This document shows positions 39,314 through 53,433 of a DNA stretch of 54,963 bases, in pieces. Within the stretch, counting starts at the first letter, position 1. Every line of letters begins with the position of its first letter. The translations under genes and the position numbers were made by a program. Location: positions 1-54,963 of the forward strand of contig NZ_FQXS01000028.1 of assembly GCF_900130015.1 (NCBI RefSeq), in the 5' to 3' direction. The notes below the pieces were generated by a model. That model was not told the DNA's origin. It saw only the letters and a list, made by a program, of their open reading frames with translations, and made no database searches. The DNA comes from Desulfofustis glycolicus DSM 9705. GTDB lineage: Bacteria > Desulfobacterota > Desulfobulbia > Desulfobulbales > Desulfocapsaceae.

Positions 39314-39763
39314 ATGATTTCGGGTAATTATGTTTGAGTTTTTCAAGAGCATTTTTTGTTTCTGTGTAGATCCTGTGTAATTCTGTCTCGATATTTTAAT
39401 GTGTATAAATCTGAACTTGATCTGACAAAAAAGAACGTCAAGTTTCAATTTGACCCGACAGCCATCACGATTCAACGCTCCCAAAATGCACAGGAATAGT
39501 CTCTCGTTTGGGAAGATGACAAAACTCATTACCTTCGATTTGGCAATGTTAACTTCAATGAAAAGTTAGAGTAATTACAGTGTCTTTGGTAATGTTTACG
39601 CTGCAGTTGCTCCATCCTGGCAATTCTAGAGAAGTTTGAATTTCTATCCTCTCATGAAACTCCTCAACTTAATAATCACTGGTAATACATTGATATTACC
39701 AGTGATAGCCTTAATCCCACATTGATTCTACTCGATAGAGCAAAACATCCTCAATCTGTTCTA
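39314..39763. other. Gene-poor AT-rich stretch after tRNA-Arg
   Basis: 450 bp hold no intact gene. A + frame from GTG 39401 to TAA 39574 is interrupted once by TAG at 39497-39499. The two pieces read protein-like (KFQFDPTAITIQRSQNAQE, then LVWEDDKTHYLRFGNVNF), so this may be a decayed gene tail. A strong inverted repeat lies at 39676-39705. Base composition changes sharply to AT-rich right after the tRNA. Confidence 0.4.
39676..39705. repeat. Perfect 12-bp inverted repeat, possible terminator
   Basis: TCACTGGTAATA (39676-39687) and TATTACCAGTGA (39694-39705) are perfectly complementary around CATTGA. It lies about 58 bp beyond the stop of the minus-strand hydrolase gene. It may end that operon, but the stem is AT-rich and the T-run is weak. 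It could also be a protein-binding palindrome. Confidence 0.5.
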
Positions 39764-40825
39764 TCAATCAAGATTTTTACCAAAGAACTGCTCAAGTTTA
39801 CTCATAGCCTCATTCACATATTCCGGTTTCCAATAGGTTTGGATATGGGTTGCACCGTCAATTAGAAACAATTCTTTATCTTTGGTATTGGTAGCCAGTT
39901 TGTACGCTTTTTCAGTCATATATAATGAATCAGCGTTGCTTCCCGCCATCATCAACAACGGCTGACTGATCAGATCCATGTTGCTTGCAGCATCAAAACT
40001 CATCAGGTCAAGCAGGCTGCTCATCGTGTACCTGAATGTCGAATTCGGGTGTGCGTGTGTCTTGCCGTAGTACACAAATCCCTCTCGATAGAGTTCAAAA
40101 GGCAATTTGGCTATTTGCTCATCGGTAAGTTTTGCATCTGCGGCATAAATGATTTCGCCACCTGCTGCTTCCTGCGCCCTTGCATCGGACGCGGCTTTCA
40201 ACCTTTCCTGTATGGTTGATACCTGGGAATCCATATACCCGTTACGACGTACCAGTCCGGAATCGAACATGCTCAACGTTGCAATGGTTATAAAACGTTT
40301 GTCGGTTTGAGCCGCTTTCAATGAATACCCGCCACCTCCGCAGATACCGAGCAATCCTAATCTGTTTGCATCAACTCCAGGATACTGGGTGATATAATCT
40401 GCCATACCATGAATATCTTCAATTCGATTAGCAGGTTTGTCAATATTACGAGGCGTACCGCCACTTGCTCCTTGATAGGCAGCGTCAGCAGCGATGGTAA
40501 TATATCCTTTTTCCGCTAGCCTTTGAGCATATAATCCGGCGACTTGCTCTTTCACTCCACCGTTCGGGTGGGCAACGACAACCGCAGGGTATCTATCGTC
40601 AGGATTATAACCGGCAGGTGTATAGACATTAGCGGCAATTTCCAGGCCATGGAGTTGATAAGAGACAGGATGGATATTTACTTTACCCTCTACATTTTCA
40701 GTGATAGCACCGAGGTACGTCAATGTATATGGGTTCTTTTTATAATCTGCTGCCAGAGCAGCGGTTCCTATTGAATTGATTGTTACAGCAACCATTAGTG
40801 CTGCACCTAAAATACTCATTTTCAT
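39764..40825 (-). CDS. Exported dienelactone-hydrolase-like alpha/beta hydrolase
   Basis: This 353-residue protein has a signal peptide (MKMSILGAALMVAVTINSIG, ending ALAA) and an alpha/beta-hydrolase fold. The nucleophile elbow is LLGICGGGGYS, with cysteine in place of serine as in dienelactone hydrolases. A late acidic residue and the histidine of DGATHIQTYW could complete the triad. AHPNGGVKEQ may form the oxyanion hole. GGAGAAG lies before ATG 40825. The substrate is unknown. It is the last gene of a five-gene operon of exported proteins. Confidence 0.78.
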   Translation of the reverse strand: MKMSILGAALMVAVTINSIGTAALAADYKKNPYTLTYLGAITENVEGKVNIHPVSYQLHGLEIAANVYTPAGYNPDDRYPAVVVAHPNGGVKEQVAGLYAQRLAEKGYITIAADAAYQGASGGTPRNIDKPANRIEDIHGMADYITQYPGVDANRLGLLGICGGGGYSLKAAQTDKRFITIATLSMFDSGLVRRNGYMDSQVSTIQERLKAASDARAQEAAGGEIIYAADAKLTDEQIAKLPFELYREGFVYYGKTHAHPNSTFRYTMSSLLDLMSFDAASNMDLISQPLLMMAGSNADSLYMTEKAYKLATNTKDKELFLIDGATHIQTYWKPEYVNEAMSKLEQFFGKNLD

Positions 40826-40867
40826 CTTTTAACTTCTCCAAATAAATGCAATTTATTGATCTTCTTT

Positions 40868-41941
40868 TTAATTGGAATTGTTTATCCAAAACCTGATCGC
40901 ATCATTCACCCAACCGGCTGCATCAGTACCAACACCAGTTCCAAAACCATGCCCGGCATGCTTGAACCTGTGATACTTAACTGTGACTCCTGCATCTTTC
41001 AGGTTATGAACACGTCTGTCTACGACTGATGCACTGGCGATGGGATCATCCGCACTTACCGTGATGAATGTCGGTGGAAAGCCTGGGGAATAAATTGAGT
41101 GCCCAGTGTAGGCAATGATCACGGCCCCTGGTTTGGGCAAATCACGGCCACCATAATAAGCTGTACCGTTTAAAGCGATATCACCTACCATCCGTGCTCC
41201 AGCAGAGCTTCCCCACAGTGAGTACCCTTCTTTTGACACGCCTAGTGTGTCTGCCTGATCGACAATAAAGGAAATCGCTGCAGCCAGATCTTCAGAAGCT
41301 TTCAGACCGCTTCCTGCCCTGTATTTCAGGACAAATGCGTTCAGTCCATTTTTGCTGATTTCAACTGCATGCGGAAACCCTTCGTGCAATGATCCGACAT
41401 AGGAGAAACCGCCTCCCGGACAAATCACCGCAAAAGGCGCCCCCGGCTCACCCCTGAAAAAAAAGAGACCGGCAGAATGTTTGCCAGGATCTTGCCTCTT
41501 TTGTCGCTCGTTGTAGAAGTCGTAAAAGATTTCACGACCAGAGGCTACTTCGTCGATCATGTGATTGAGTGCTCCGACAACTATATCGGGGTTCACATGG
41601 CTATGATACGGAAGAAGTGACCCGACATCACCCAAGATTGCATCGAGCTGCTGTGGCCTGTTATCCCAAGGGAGAAGGTATTCACCAAACCCTCTAAACG
41701 CTGGATGTTCCACAACAGATCGAACAGAGTCTCCGGTAGTGACATGCAGATAATTCGAAGGTGTATTCACGCCCGTTGCTCCACCGTTATGGTGATCCGG
41801 CACATTTTGGTTTCCAATTGCATAACTGGAGAAAATACCAACCGTAAAGGCAACCATAAAGAGCAGTACTGTTGCATAACATCCAGACATTCTTTCCTTT
41901 TTCATAGGTTGATTATTTGCCATATCTCTCTTTGGTGACAT
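40868..41941 (-). CDS. Membrane-anchored or exported esterase (alpha/beta hydrolase)
   Basis: This 357-residue protein has an N-terminal hydrophobic segment (ATVLLFMVAFTVGIFSSYAI, about residues 23-42), giving a signal anchor or signal peptide. The esterase part has the oxyanion motif ICPGGGFSYVGS, the nucleophile elbow LWGSSAGARM, VSADDPIAS (acid) and KHAGHGFGTG (histidine). It resembles acetyl-xylan-type carboxylesterases. The start is uncertain: ATG 41941, 41923 (after AGAGAG) or 41905. It lies 62 bp after the Tat reductase gene. Confidence 0.75.
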   Translation of the reverse strand: MSPKRDMANNQPMKKERMSGCYATVLLFMVAFTVGIFSSYAIGNQNVPDHHNGGATGVNTPSNYLHVTTGDSVRSVVEHPAFRGFGEYLLPWDNRPQQLDAILGDVGSLLPYHSHVNPDIVVGALNHMIDEVASGREIFYDFYNERQKRQDPGKHSAGLFFFRGEPGAPFAVICPGGGFSYVGSLHEGFPHAVEISKNGLNAFVLKYRAGSGLKASEDLAAAISFIVDQADTLGVSKEGYSLWGSSAGARMVGDIALNGTAYYGGRDLPKPGAVIIAYTGHSIYSPGFPPTFITVSADDPIASASVVDRRVHNLKDAGVTVKYHRFKHAGHGFGTGVGTDAAGWVNDAIRFWINNSN

Positions 41942-42003
41942 AGTCCATCAGGTTACTGTTGAGCTACTAAGCCGCTCGGAAATTGGGTGTGACCTTGGAG
42001 CTT

Positions 42004-43188
<1,185 letters not shown>

Positions 43189-43258
43189 ATTATTATTCCT
43201 TTTTTTTCAGCAAGTTATCATTTATCAGTATCCATGATGCCAGATTCTTGATCACATC

Positions 43259-44398
43259 CTATTTGTTATATTGTTCATCACTAACATGTTCCATCCACTG
43301 AACCCTCAGCCCATTCAAAGGTTCAGAAACAGCCACATGAGACATCGCACTGTCAGGAGCGGCACCGTGCCAGTGACGTTCATTTGCTGGAATCCAGACG
43401 ACATCACCGGGCAGTATCTCCTGAACAGACTCTCCTTCGGACTGAACCAGACCGCGTCCGGAAGTCACAATAAGAGTTTGTCCAACAGGGTGTGTATGCC
43501 AGGCCGTCCGAGCACCTGCTTCAAAATTGACGGTACCGCCGCCATAGCTGCCTGTTGCTTCTGAGGAAAACCTTGATTCAACTGTCGCTTTGCCGGTGAA
43601 ATAGTCGGATGAGGCAACTACAGGAGATGCTTTTCTGGTAACTTTAAGTGCCTTTGGGCTTGCTTGGGGATCTGTGGTTCCAAGTGCTTCTGCTAGAATC
43701 AGGACGCTCCTGTCAGCAACGTGCCCACTGACTCTATCTCTTAGGACCTTAATAAAGTCATAAAGCTGCGCTTCGCTGTAGCCTATTCGCTTCGCTATTC
43801 CAAGATGCCCTTTTAGCATTGGTTCTGTTCCCGGGAGAGCAGCCAATGTACTGATTGTCACAAGTTCTCGCTGATTGTGGCTTAAGACATCTCGAACAAA
43901 GACGTCTGCAAAGAGATGCTCCACGAGAAACTTGTCGATAATCGGTGTGAACACAGGATACCCGCTGGTTCGGTGCGATATATCCCTGCCGACAAGTGTA
44001 TTCCTGACCTTATTCCCGTATGCGTTCCGGTCAAAATTAGCAGGCAGGGGTGATGCTTCTTTACCAGCTTCATCGACCTTACCCTGTGCCTGGCGTTCAT
44101 CCATAACGTCTATGAACGTATTGATTCCGATCAGAGCCCTGGGGAAACCTGCATAGGCATAGATATGGACAAGGGCTTCCTTGATCTCGTTTACGGTCAA
44201 GCCGTCATCAAGACCCTGATTCAGAGACTCTTTCAGTTTAGTGATATTGCCACTTGCAGTAAAAGAAGCAATGGGAACAAGTGCCTTTTCTTTCTTACTC
44301 AACTCCTTCGACGTGCTGTTTTCTGCGATAGCTATAGTACTCATGCCGAGAGAGGTTAAGAATATGGTCGTTAAGATTCGAAACAAATACTTTTTCAT
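43259..44398 (-). CDS. Secreted carboxymuconolactone decarboxylase-like/cupin fusion
   Basis: This 379-residue protein has a signal peptide (MKKYLFRILTTIFLTSLGMS, ending AIAEN). Two carboxymuconolactone-decarboxylase (AhpD-fold) repeats follow; the first has EIKEALVHIYAYAGFPRALI and the second ELVTISTLAALPGTEPML. The C-terminal cupin has GARTAWHTHPVGQTLIVTSG and PGDVVWIPANERHWHG, with histidines able to bind metal. The redox CxxC of AhpD is absent, so it is decarboxylase-like. I chose ATG 44398 after GGAGATATC. The substrate is unknown. Confidence 0.8.
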   Translation of the reverse strand: MKKYLFRILTTIFLTSLGMSTIAIAENSTSKELSKKEKALVPIASFTASGNITKLKESLNQGLDDGLTVNEIKEALVHIYAYAGFPRALIGINTFIDVMDERQAQGKVDEAGKEASPLPANFDRNAYGNKVRNTLVGRDISHRTSGYPVFTPIIDKFLVEHLFADVFVRDVLSHNQRELVTISTLAALPGTEPMLKGHLGIAKRIGYSEAQLYDFIKVLRDRVSGHVADRSVLILAEALGTTDPQASPKALKVTRKASPVVASSDYFTGKATVESRFSSEATGSYGGGTVNFEAGARTAWHTHPVGQTLIVTSGRGLVQSEGESVQEILPGDVVWIPANERHWHGAAPDSAMSHVAVSEPLNGLRVQWMEHVSDEQYNK

Positions 44399-44465
44399 GA
44401 TATCTCCGATAGTGATACTGTTTTGCAGCATCTCTTCGACATGAAATGCTGCAAGAAAATCTCTT

Positions 44466-45557
44466 TTAATCCAATCCTTTTTCTTTCAGGAAATCGCTCA
44501 TCAAATCAGCGATTTCAAGATTGTTCAGATCCGAAAACGGGAAGTGGGTATTGCCGTGAATCCCGATTTCAGGCAAATGAACAACCGTGGCATCGCCACC
44601 GTGACGGTTGACAGCTTCCACCCACAGTTTTGCCATATCAAGACGGATTCGCCACTGGTCCTGCCCCGGGTTGTCCATGGGTTCTGCGGGGATATTGTCA
44701 CCGTAATAGATAATGATGGGGATTTTGGTGAGCTTCATGAAATCCACCAGAGGAACGCTTTCGGCTTTAAGCGTTCCGCCGGAGCTTGGCATAGAAGGAG
44801 GAACTTCCCCTTCCGGGAAAATAAAACCCGAGCCCGGCTCATATGACACGACACCGCGTATCTTGTCGCTTTTCAGAACTGTCACCCAACCCATTCCACC
44901 GCTATGCGAATGCGTAATAAGAACACCAGGGCCGATCTTGTCAAACAGTGCTGCTACGGCTTCAGCATTAACATTGATATTGATTGGTGCGGTATCAGGT
45001 GTCATTTGTCGGAAGTATTGATTGAGACTCTCTGGTTCTTGAGAGAATTGAACCCCAGGGAAAAAATCAGGCCAAATACCGACCCGGAAAATATTGAACC
45101 ACTTCTGTTCATCCGGTACAGCAGCTATGGTACCTGGTTGAGTGCTTCGTCCTGCGTTGCCTCGACGAGGTTGGTCAATCAGATAAACAGGAAAGTTCCG
45201 ACGAAGAAAAATATTCTGAAATCCCTCGCGTCCATCGGGGGTTGTTTCCCAGGTCCTGGAGAACTGACCATAGCCATGCCAGAATACAAGGGGCAGTTGA
45301 CGGGCGTCTTCTGGGATCTGGTAAAAGGTGTAGAGATGGTCACCATGAAGGGTTTGCCCTCCTGTTGCAGAGAGATTTTTTGGGTCAAATTCCCCTGGAC
45401 TGGTGATGACTGTTCCACCTGCTGCAAAACTTCCCTGCTCTTTGATTGTAAGTGTTCCATTCTGTGTACTCCCACCGTTCATAGCGCATGAGGACGCAAG
45501 CAAACAGATGAGAATCAGTACTTGAGCATAAAACATCCTGGGTTCGTTCAGTTTCAT
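44466..45557 (-). CDS. Lipoprotein alpha/beta hydrolase
   Basis: This 363-residue protein has a lipoprotein signal with the lipobox LLASSC, cysteine 24. The hydrolase domain shows PLVFWHGYGQFSRTWE (oxyanion loop) and the nucleophile elbow ITHSHSGGMG. A late histidine, in IHGNTHFPFSD, probably completes the triad. It may act on ester or lactone substrates at the outer or inner membrane. AGGAG precedes ATG 45557. It is the first gene of the five-gene operon behind regulatory site 45680-45710. Confidence 0.8.
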   Translation of the reverse strand: MKLNEPRMFYAQVLILICLLASSCAMNGGSTQNGTLTIKEQGSFAAGGTVITSPGEFDPKNLSATGGQTLHGDHLYTFYQIPEDARQLPLVFWHGYGQFSRTWETTPDGREGFQNIFLRRNFPVYLIDQPRRGNAGRSTQPGTIAAVPDEQKWFNIFRVGIWPDFFPGVQFSQEPESLNQYFRQMTPDTAPININVNAEAVAALFDKIGPGVLITHSHSGGMGWVTVLKSDKIRGVVSYEPGSGFIFPEGEVPPSMPSSGGTLKAESVPLVDFMKLTKIPIIIYYGDNIPAEPMDNPGQDQWRIRLDMAKLWVEAVNRHGGDATVVHLPEIGIHGNTHFPFSDLNNLEIADLMSDFLKEKGLD

Positions 45558-45653
45558 ATCTGCACTCCTGTTAATTCAATGATTGATTTCATCGTTAGTT
45601 AGCTGGAAATTGCAGCGTCCAACCAAGTGAGAAAGCTCTCTTTATAATGAACT

Positions 45654-45710
45654 ATTATAGTGCCTGGAGTGCTGACACCGGTAGATTGATACTATGGAAT
45701 AATTGCCCAA
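45654..45710 (-). promoter_or_regulatory. Regulated promoter of the exported hydrolase operon
   Basis: Reading on the minus strand, the 31-bp site (45710 to 45680) has half-sites TTGGGCAATTAT and CTACC, the same spacing as three other copies in the island. A perfect TATAAT (45659-45654) lies exactly 20 bp downstream of CTACC. The first gene starts at 45557. The -35 position is occupied by the CTACC half-site instead of a consensus hexamer, which fits a class II activator such as an AraC protein. Confidence 0.75.
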
Positions 45711-45767
45711 TAATGCGAGCAATGTCACTTTTTCCTTCTCAAGACCCTATGTCGTGATGGTTTTTTG

Positions 45768-45836
45768 CTATAGATCAAGTTTTCTTTGACCAAGCCATTT
45801 GACTATTGCTGGATCATAATGATCGAAAAAACTGCT
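45768..45836 (-). pseudogene. Remnant of an aldo/keto reductase C terminus
   Basis: The minus strand reads SSFFDHYDPAIVKWLGQRK then LDL and a stop, 22 codons. The intact gene at 47427-48278 ends [19 protein letters not shown] then LDL and a stop. The piece has no start and lies inside the duplicated cassette, so it is a passenger of that duplication. Confidence 0.8.
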
Positions 45837-46491
45837 ATTTAACCAGACGCATTAGCCAATGGGTCAGAATGGCATAAAGGGTAAAAATCGACAGATTCAG
45901 TAGACAAAAGGTTACCACTGCCTGATTCGGCAGATAGTAGTTCTCACTTGGCAGCATAAAGAGCTTGGAAGCCATTTCTCGCGAAAAAGATGCGTAGACC
46001 CCACCTCCGACAAGCAATATCATCGAAATAGCTTTTATTCTTATATACTTGTCCCAGCACATCGTTGGTATCAGGCGACAAAGCCAGTTCTGGATACGCT
46101 TCCAAAACAGGCCAACATGCATGCCTGCCATCACTAGGAGCCAGTAGGAGAGAGTGGCATGGATGAACAATAAGCGCTTAGTTCCCTCAATGCTGTCAAA
46201 GATAAACACAGTGCGGGAGATAAAAAATGCGCACCACAGCAAGGCTATCAAGATTCCAACAAGAGCAAGTTTTATAAAAAGATTAAGCCAACGCCTGAAA
46301 GAGTAATGCCCTTTAAAAAGCGCAAAAAACCAGTGCCGGTTAATGCCAATGTGAATGGCAATACAAAGCAGCATGATGGTTCCATTCCACTCATGAAAAC
46401 GGTTACCTGTATAGAGATTGGCCTGGGAGAGTACAAAAGTGATAAGCAAAATCAGATCAACAATCAGGCGGGGTACTATTGTAACCCTCAT
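45835..46491 (-). CDS. DUF4405 membrane protein, cytochrome b-like
   Basis: This 218-residue integral membrane protein has about five spans. Paired histidines lie in or near the spans: HEWNGTIMLLCIAIHIGINR and FIHATLSYWLLVMAGMHVGL. These are likely haem b ligands, as in DUF4405 and cytochrome b561-like proteins. It could pass electrons between the quinone pool and the exported flavodoxin encoded just upstream; that is inference. GGAGATTGTA precedes ATG 46491. Its stop overlaps the edge of the duplicated cassette. Confidence 0.72.
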   Translation of the reverse strand: MRVTIVPRLIVDLILLITFVLSQANLYTGNRFHEWNGTIMLLCIAIHIGINRHWFFALFKGHYSFRRWLNLFIKLALVGILIALLWCAFFISRTVFIFDSIEGTKRLLFIHATLSYWLLVMAGMHVGLFWKRIQNWLCRLIPTMCWDKYIRIKAISMILLVGGGVYASFSREMASKLFMLPSENYYLPNQAVVTFCLLNLSIFTLYAILTHWLMRLVK

Positions 46492-46523
46492 TACAATCTC
46501 CAGAGAAGAACTTGATTGACCAT

Positions 46524-47192
46524 CTATGCTGTCTCTTTAACCCAGCGGGTGACTTCTGGTGCAGCCTCTGCCACCACGTCCCGGCTGACAGTATACCCAT
46601 TTCGCACTACTTCTGCCTTTGGCTGCAGATCGGCAATGGTGCGAATGGTACCGGAGAAGCCGCTGCCACCATGAGTGCTGAACGGAATTATTCGCTTGCC
46701 AGAGAAATCATATGTTTCCAGAAAGGTATAGAGAATCATTGGCAGATCTGCCCACCAATTAGGATAGCCGAGGAAAATGGTGTCGTAATCCTGAAAATTT
46801 TTCAACGGTTTTGCTATTGCAGGGCGATAATCCCGCATTTGCTCGATTTTGGCCTGGGCTATGAGTGGCTTATGATTCTGGGGCCATGGTTTCACTGGTT
46901 CAATGCGGAAGATCTCAGCACCAGTTGTCTCGGCGATAATCATGGCCACATACTGGGTATTCCCCAGCACTTTGCCGTTAATGACCACTGTGCTGTTTGC
47001 CTCGTCATTGCTCATGTTCTGTGGAGTCAAGGTCTCAGGCCATGAGAAGTAGACAACCAGGGTTTTCCCACTGCCGGATACTGCGGCCAATGCATGGTTT
47101 ACGCTTGCAGGCACACCATAGGCGGCAATGCCCAGTGCCATGGTTTTTAGAAAAGTACGACGTGATGGTTGCATGATATGTGTTTCTTCCAT
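46524..47192 (-). CDS. Tat-exported flavodoxin
   Basis: This 222-residue protein has a clear twin-arginine signal (SRRTFLKTMALGIAAYG) and then a flavodoxin fold: KTLVVYFSWPETLTPQNMSN, YDTIFLGYPNWWADLPM and FSTHGGSGFSGTI, which match the FMN-binding loops. Flavodoxins are normally cytosolic, so Tat export with bound FMN points to periplasmic electron transfer. The start is ATG 47192 or ATG 47174. It lies 32 bp before the DUF4405 gene and behind regulatory site 47339-47369. Confidence 0.85.
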   Translation of the reverse strand: MEETHIMQPSRRTFLKTMALGIAAYGVPASVNHALAAVSGSGKTLVVYFSWPETLTPQNMSNDEANSTVVINGKVLGNTQYVAMIIAETTGAEIFRIEPVKPWPQNHKPLIAQAKIEQMRDYRPAIAKPLKNFQDYDTIFLGYPNWWADLPMILYTFLETYDFSGKRIIPFSTHGGSGFSGTIRTIADLQPKAEVVRNGYTVSRDVVAEAAPEVTRWVKETA

Positions 47193-47271
47193 AGAATTTG
47201 TTTCAGAGGTATTTTAACGATAGAAGGTGAACATGGAGCTCCTGTTACAGGGTGTTCCAGAGATTCAATCT

Positions 47272-51334
<4,063 letters not shown>

Positions 51335-51419
51335 TCAATTGTCTTGTATTGCATCGTCGGAAATATGGTCCGGCAATTTGTAGCCCTCACGCTGTACACA
51401 TGGGGGGTTGATGTCGGAT

Positions 51420-51476
51420 ATACTAATGCTGTGCGGACAAGAACCGGTAGATCAATCCTGCTCAATTATTGCCTGA
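51420..51476 (-). promoter_or_regulatory. Regulated promoter of the AKR-SDR-MFS-AKR operon
   Basis: On the minus strand the 31-bp site (51476 to 51446) reads TCAGGCAATAAT, a 14-bp middle and CTACC. TAGTAT (51425-51420) lies 20 bp after CTACC as the -10. The first gene starts at 51322. This site and the one at 51611 face away from each other in the 431-bp divergent gap, which holds no other gene. Confidence 0.75.
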
Positions 51477-51610
51477 TAATATGAAGGCGGCGAAATATGC
51501 CGGGGCATTTAGAAAAACAGGAATGAAAATTCTAGGGGGCGATGGGGGAACTAAAGTTTGGACAGATAGACGGAGAGAAAGGGAGACTTTAAATTTCACC
51601 TTTCGGAGAA

Positions 51611-51666
51611 TCAGGCAATAATACAAGAGTATTAGTCTACCACTGGTTTACGAAAAGGCATATATT
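51611..51666 (+). promoter_or_regulatory. Regulated promoter of the phosphatase-AraC unit
   Basis: On the plus strand the 31-bp site (51611-51641) reads TCAGGCAATAAT, a 14-bp middle and CTACC. TATATT (51661-51666) lies 19 bp downstream. The phosphatase gene starts at 51754, and the AraC gene follows it. If the AraC protein binds here, the circuit is autoregulated. Confidence 0.7.
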
Positions 51667-51753
51667 GGAATAGTAGGTAAATCGATACTCCGGTTTTTTG
51701 CCGGTTATAAGGGTTTGAGTAGACACCACTAGGGGAAGAACAGGTCAAATTAT

Positions 51754-53370
51754 ATGAAAGCAATACATTTTATACCGGAGATCTTTCGCTTCAGCAAGCT
51801 CTCGCTATCAAGCAGGATTACACTCTATTTCGCAGTTTTCGGCCTGCTGATTTTCTATTTAACTTCTATTGCATGGATTTTCGTATCACAAAAAAACCTT
51901 GCGGATTCAATTACCCGTATTGTTCGAACGGAAATTTCGGAAATGAATGTCGATGAATCTGGTGATGTGTGGTGGAATTTGATCAACAAAGAACATCATG
52001 AACTGAGAGCCCTTTCACGGACATTGGCCAATCTTACCTCGAGTGCTCACACTATTCTGGATACCTCGATCTATGGACGTGCCGCCAATAATCAGCCCTG
52101 GCAGAGATTACATCTTGATGAAGATGATACTGTGAGAGTGGCCCCCATCGATCAGGCAAAGGTCAAGGACCTTTCCTCACATTATGAAAAGCGACTTGTA
52201 GGTTCGGATTCGAATTTGTTTTTGAGCTCCCACAAAATCGCCTTGTTTGTCAATATCACATCTCCGTCAGACAGGGGAGAATACCTTTATAAAGTTACTA
52301 TTGATAAACAGGGAATCTCATGTCTCTTGAAGAACGGGGTTCTAAATTTCATTTTCATCTCGTTGGGAGCATTAATCGTTTTCCGAATAGTAGCACATTT
52401 TTTTGCCGGCAGGCTTGTCAGGCCAGTGACACAACTGTCCGAGGCTGCCACCAGAGTGGCAGAAGGAGATTTCAGCTTTCAGGTTCCTCCGGTAGGTGAT
52501 TCTGAAATAGGAGAACTCAGGGAAAATTTCAATAAAATGATCATTGGGTTAAGAGATATACACCGAATGAGACAATTAGAGGTTGATGTTGAAAGAGCCA
52601 GGGAGTTTCAGCAGAATTTTCTTCCCAGAGAAATTCCAAACCTTGCGAATTGGGATATCGCTACCTGTTTTGATCCTGCCAAGAAAGTATCCGGAGATTT
52701 CTACGATGTTTTTGAGCTGCCGGGCAAAAGACTGGGACTTGTCATCGCTGATGTGGCAGACAAAGGTATTGGACCGGGGCTTTATATGGCTCTCATTCGA
52801 AGTCTGATACGGGTGTATTCCGAACAGTTTTTTACCGCGAAGGCTACAGATGTTTTACAAATCGGGCCTCGCTCTGGGCAGAAATATAGAGAACTCCAAA
52901 GCAAAGAGCAAAGGGTTGTGCAAATGACAAACGAATATTTTGTGCGCCACCACGGGCAAGAGGGGATGTTTGCCACGCTGTTTTTCGGTGTACTGGAAGT
53001 AGAGAGTGGTGATCTCGTCTATATCAACGGAGGACATGAGCCACTCTATATAATCGGCAGGAATGGTATAAAACAGGAACTCGCTCCGACAGGACCTGCC
53101 GTGGGAGTGATGGCCGATATAAATTATAAAGCCGGTAAACTCCAATTGGCCCCTGGCGACACCCTTTTCGGCTTTACAGATGGAGTGACAGAAGCCATGA
53201 ATTCAAGAGATGAGCTGTTTAGCCGGTCGCGCGTGCAGGAAATCCTTGGTCAGCCCATTAATTCCTCAAGAGAGTTGCTTGATAAGATCAGGCAGCAGGT
53301 ATTCTCTTTTGAAGGGAATACTTCACGCTCAGACGATCTGACCATGTTAGCGATTCAACGTCTGATATGA
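51754..53370 (+). CDS. Membrane sensor PP2C/SpoIIE-type serine phosphatase
   Basis: This 538-residue protein has an N-terminal span (about 23-44), a periplasmic sensing region (about 45-195), a second span (about 197-217), a HAMP linker (RLVRPVTQLSEAATRVAEGD) and a SpoIIE/RsbU phosphatase domain. Catalytic metal ligands are present: GDFYD with D315, IADVADKG with D333, INGGHEPLYI, GFTDGVTEAMN and RSDDLTML. Relatives dephosphorylate STAS anti-anti-sigma factors in partner switching. No STAS or kinase partner is in the window. It is followed after 63 bp by the AraC gene. Confidence 0.88.
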   Translation: MKAIHFIPEIFRFSKLSLSSRITLYFAVFGLLIFYLTSIAWIFVSQKNLADSITRIVRTEISEMNVDESGDVWWNLINKEHHELRALSRTLANLTSSAHTILDTSIYGRAANNQPWQRLHLDEDDTVRVAPIDQAKVKDLSSHYEKRLVGSDSNLFLSSHKIALFVNITSPSDRGEYLYKVTIDKQGISCLLKNGVLNFIFISLGALIVFRIVAHFFAGRLVRPVTQLSEAATRVAEGDFSFQVPPVGDSEIGELRENFNKMIIGLRDIHRMRQLEVDVERAREFQQNFLPREIPNLANWDIATCFDPAKKVSGDFYDVFELPGKRLGLVIADVADKGIGPGLYMALIRSLIRVYSEQFFTAKATDVLQIGPRSGQKYRELQSKEQRVVQMTNEYFVRHHGQEGMFATLFFGVLEVESGDLVYINGGHEPLYIIGRNGIKQELAPTGPAVGVMADINYKAGKLQLAPGDTLFGFTDGVTEAMNSRDELFSRSRVQEILGQPINSSRELLDKIRQQVFSFEGNTSRSDDLTMLAIQRLI

Positions 53371-53433
53371 CAACAGATTGAAAATGTTTATGGTATCAAT
53401 CACATTAAGCGAATTGTAAAACAGGTGGAGCCA

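Larger units (their letters stand above)
45612..45837. repeat. Duplicated promoter cassette, copy A
   Basis: These 226 bp match 47272-47496 with scattered substitutions and one visible single-base indel. The copy carries a -10 element, the 31-bp regulatory site and the tail of an aldo/keto reductase gene. Similarity stops at CTGCTA, within the stop codon of the DUF4405 gene. Confidence 0.85.

Noticed and set aside
39272-39529. Minus-strand frame of 85 codons ending CPRQESNLRHQD
   Set aside because: Its 3' part is the antisense of the tRNA-Arg gene. This end is a well-known false translation of tRNA sequence, and the rest shows no family similarity.
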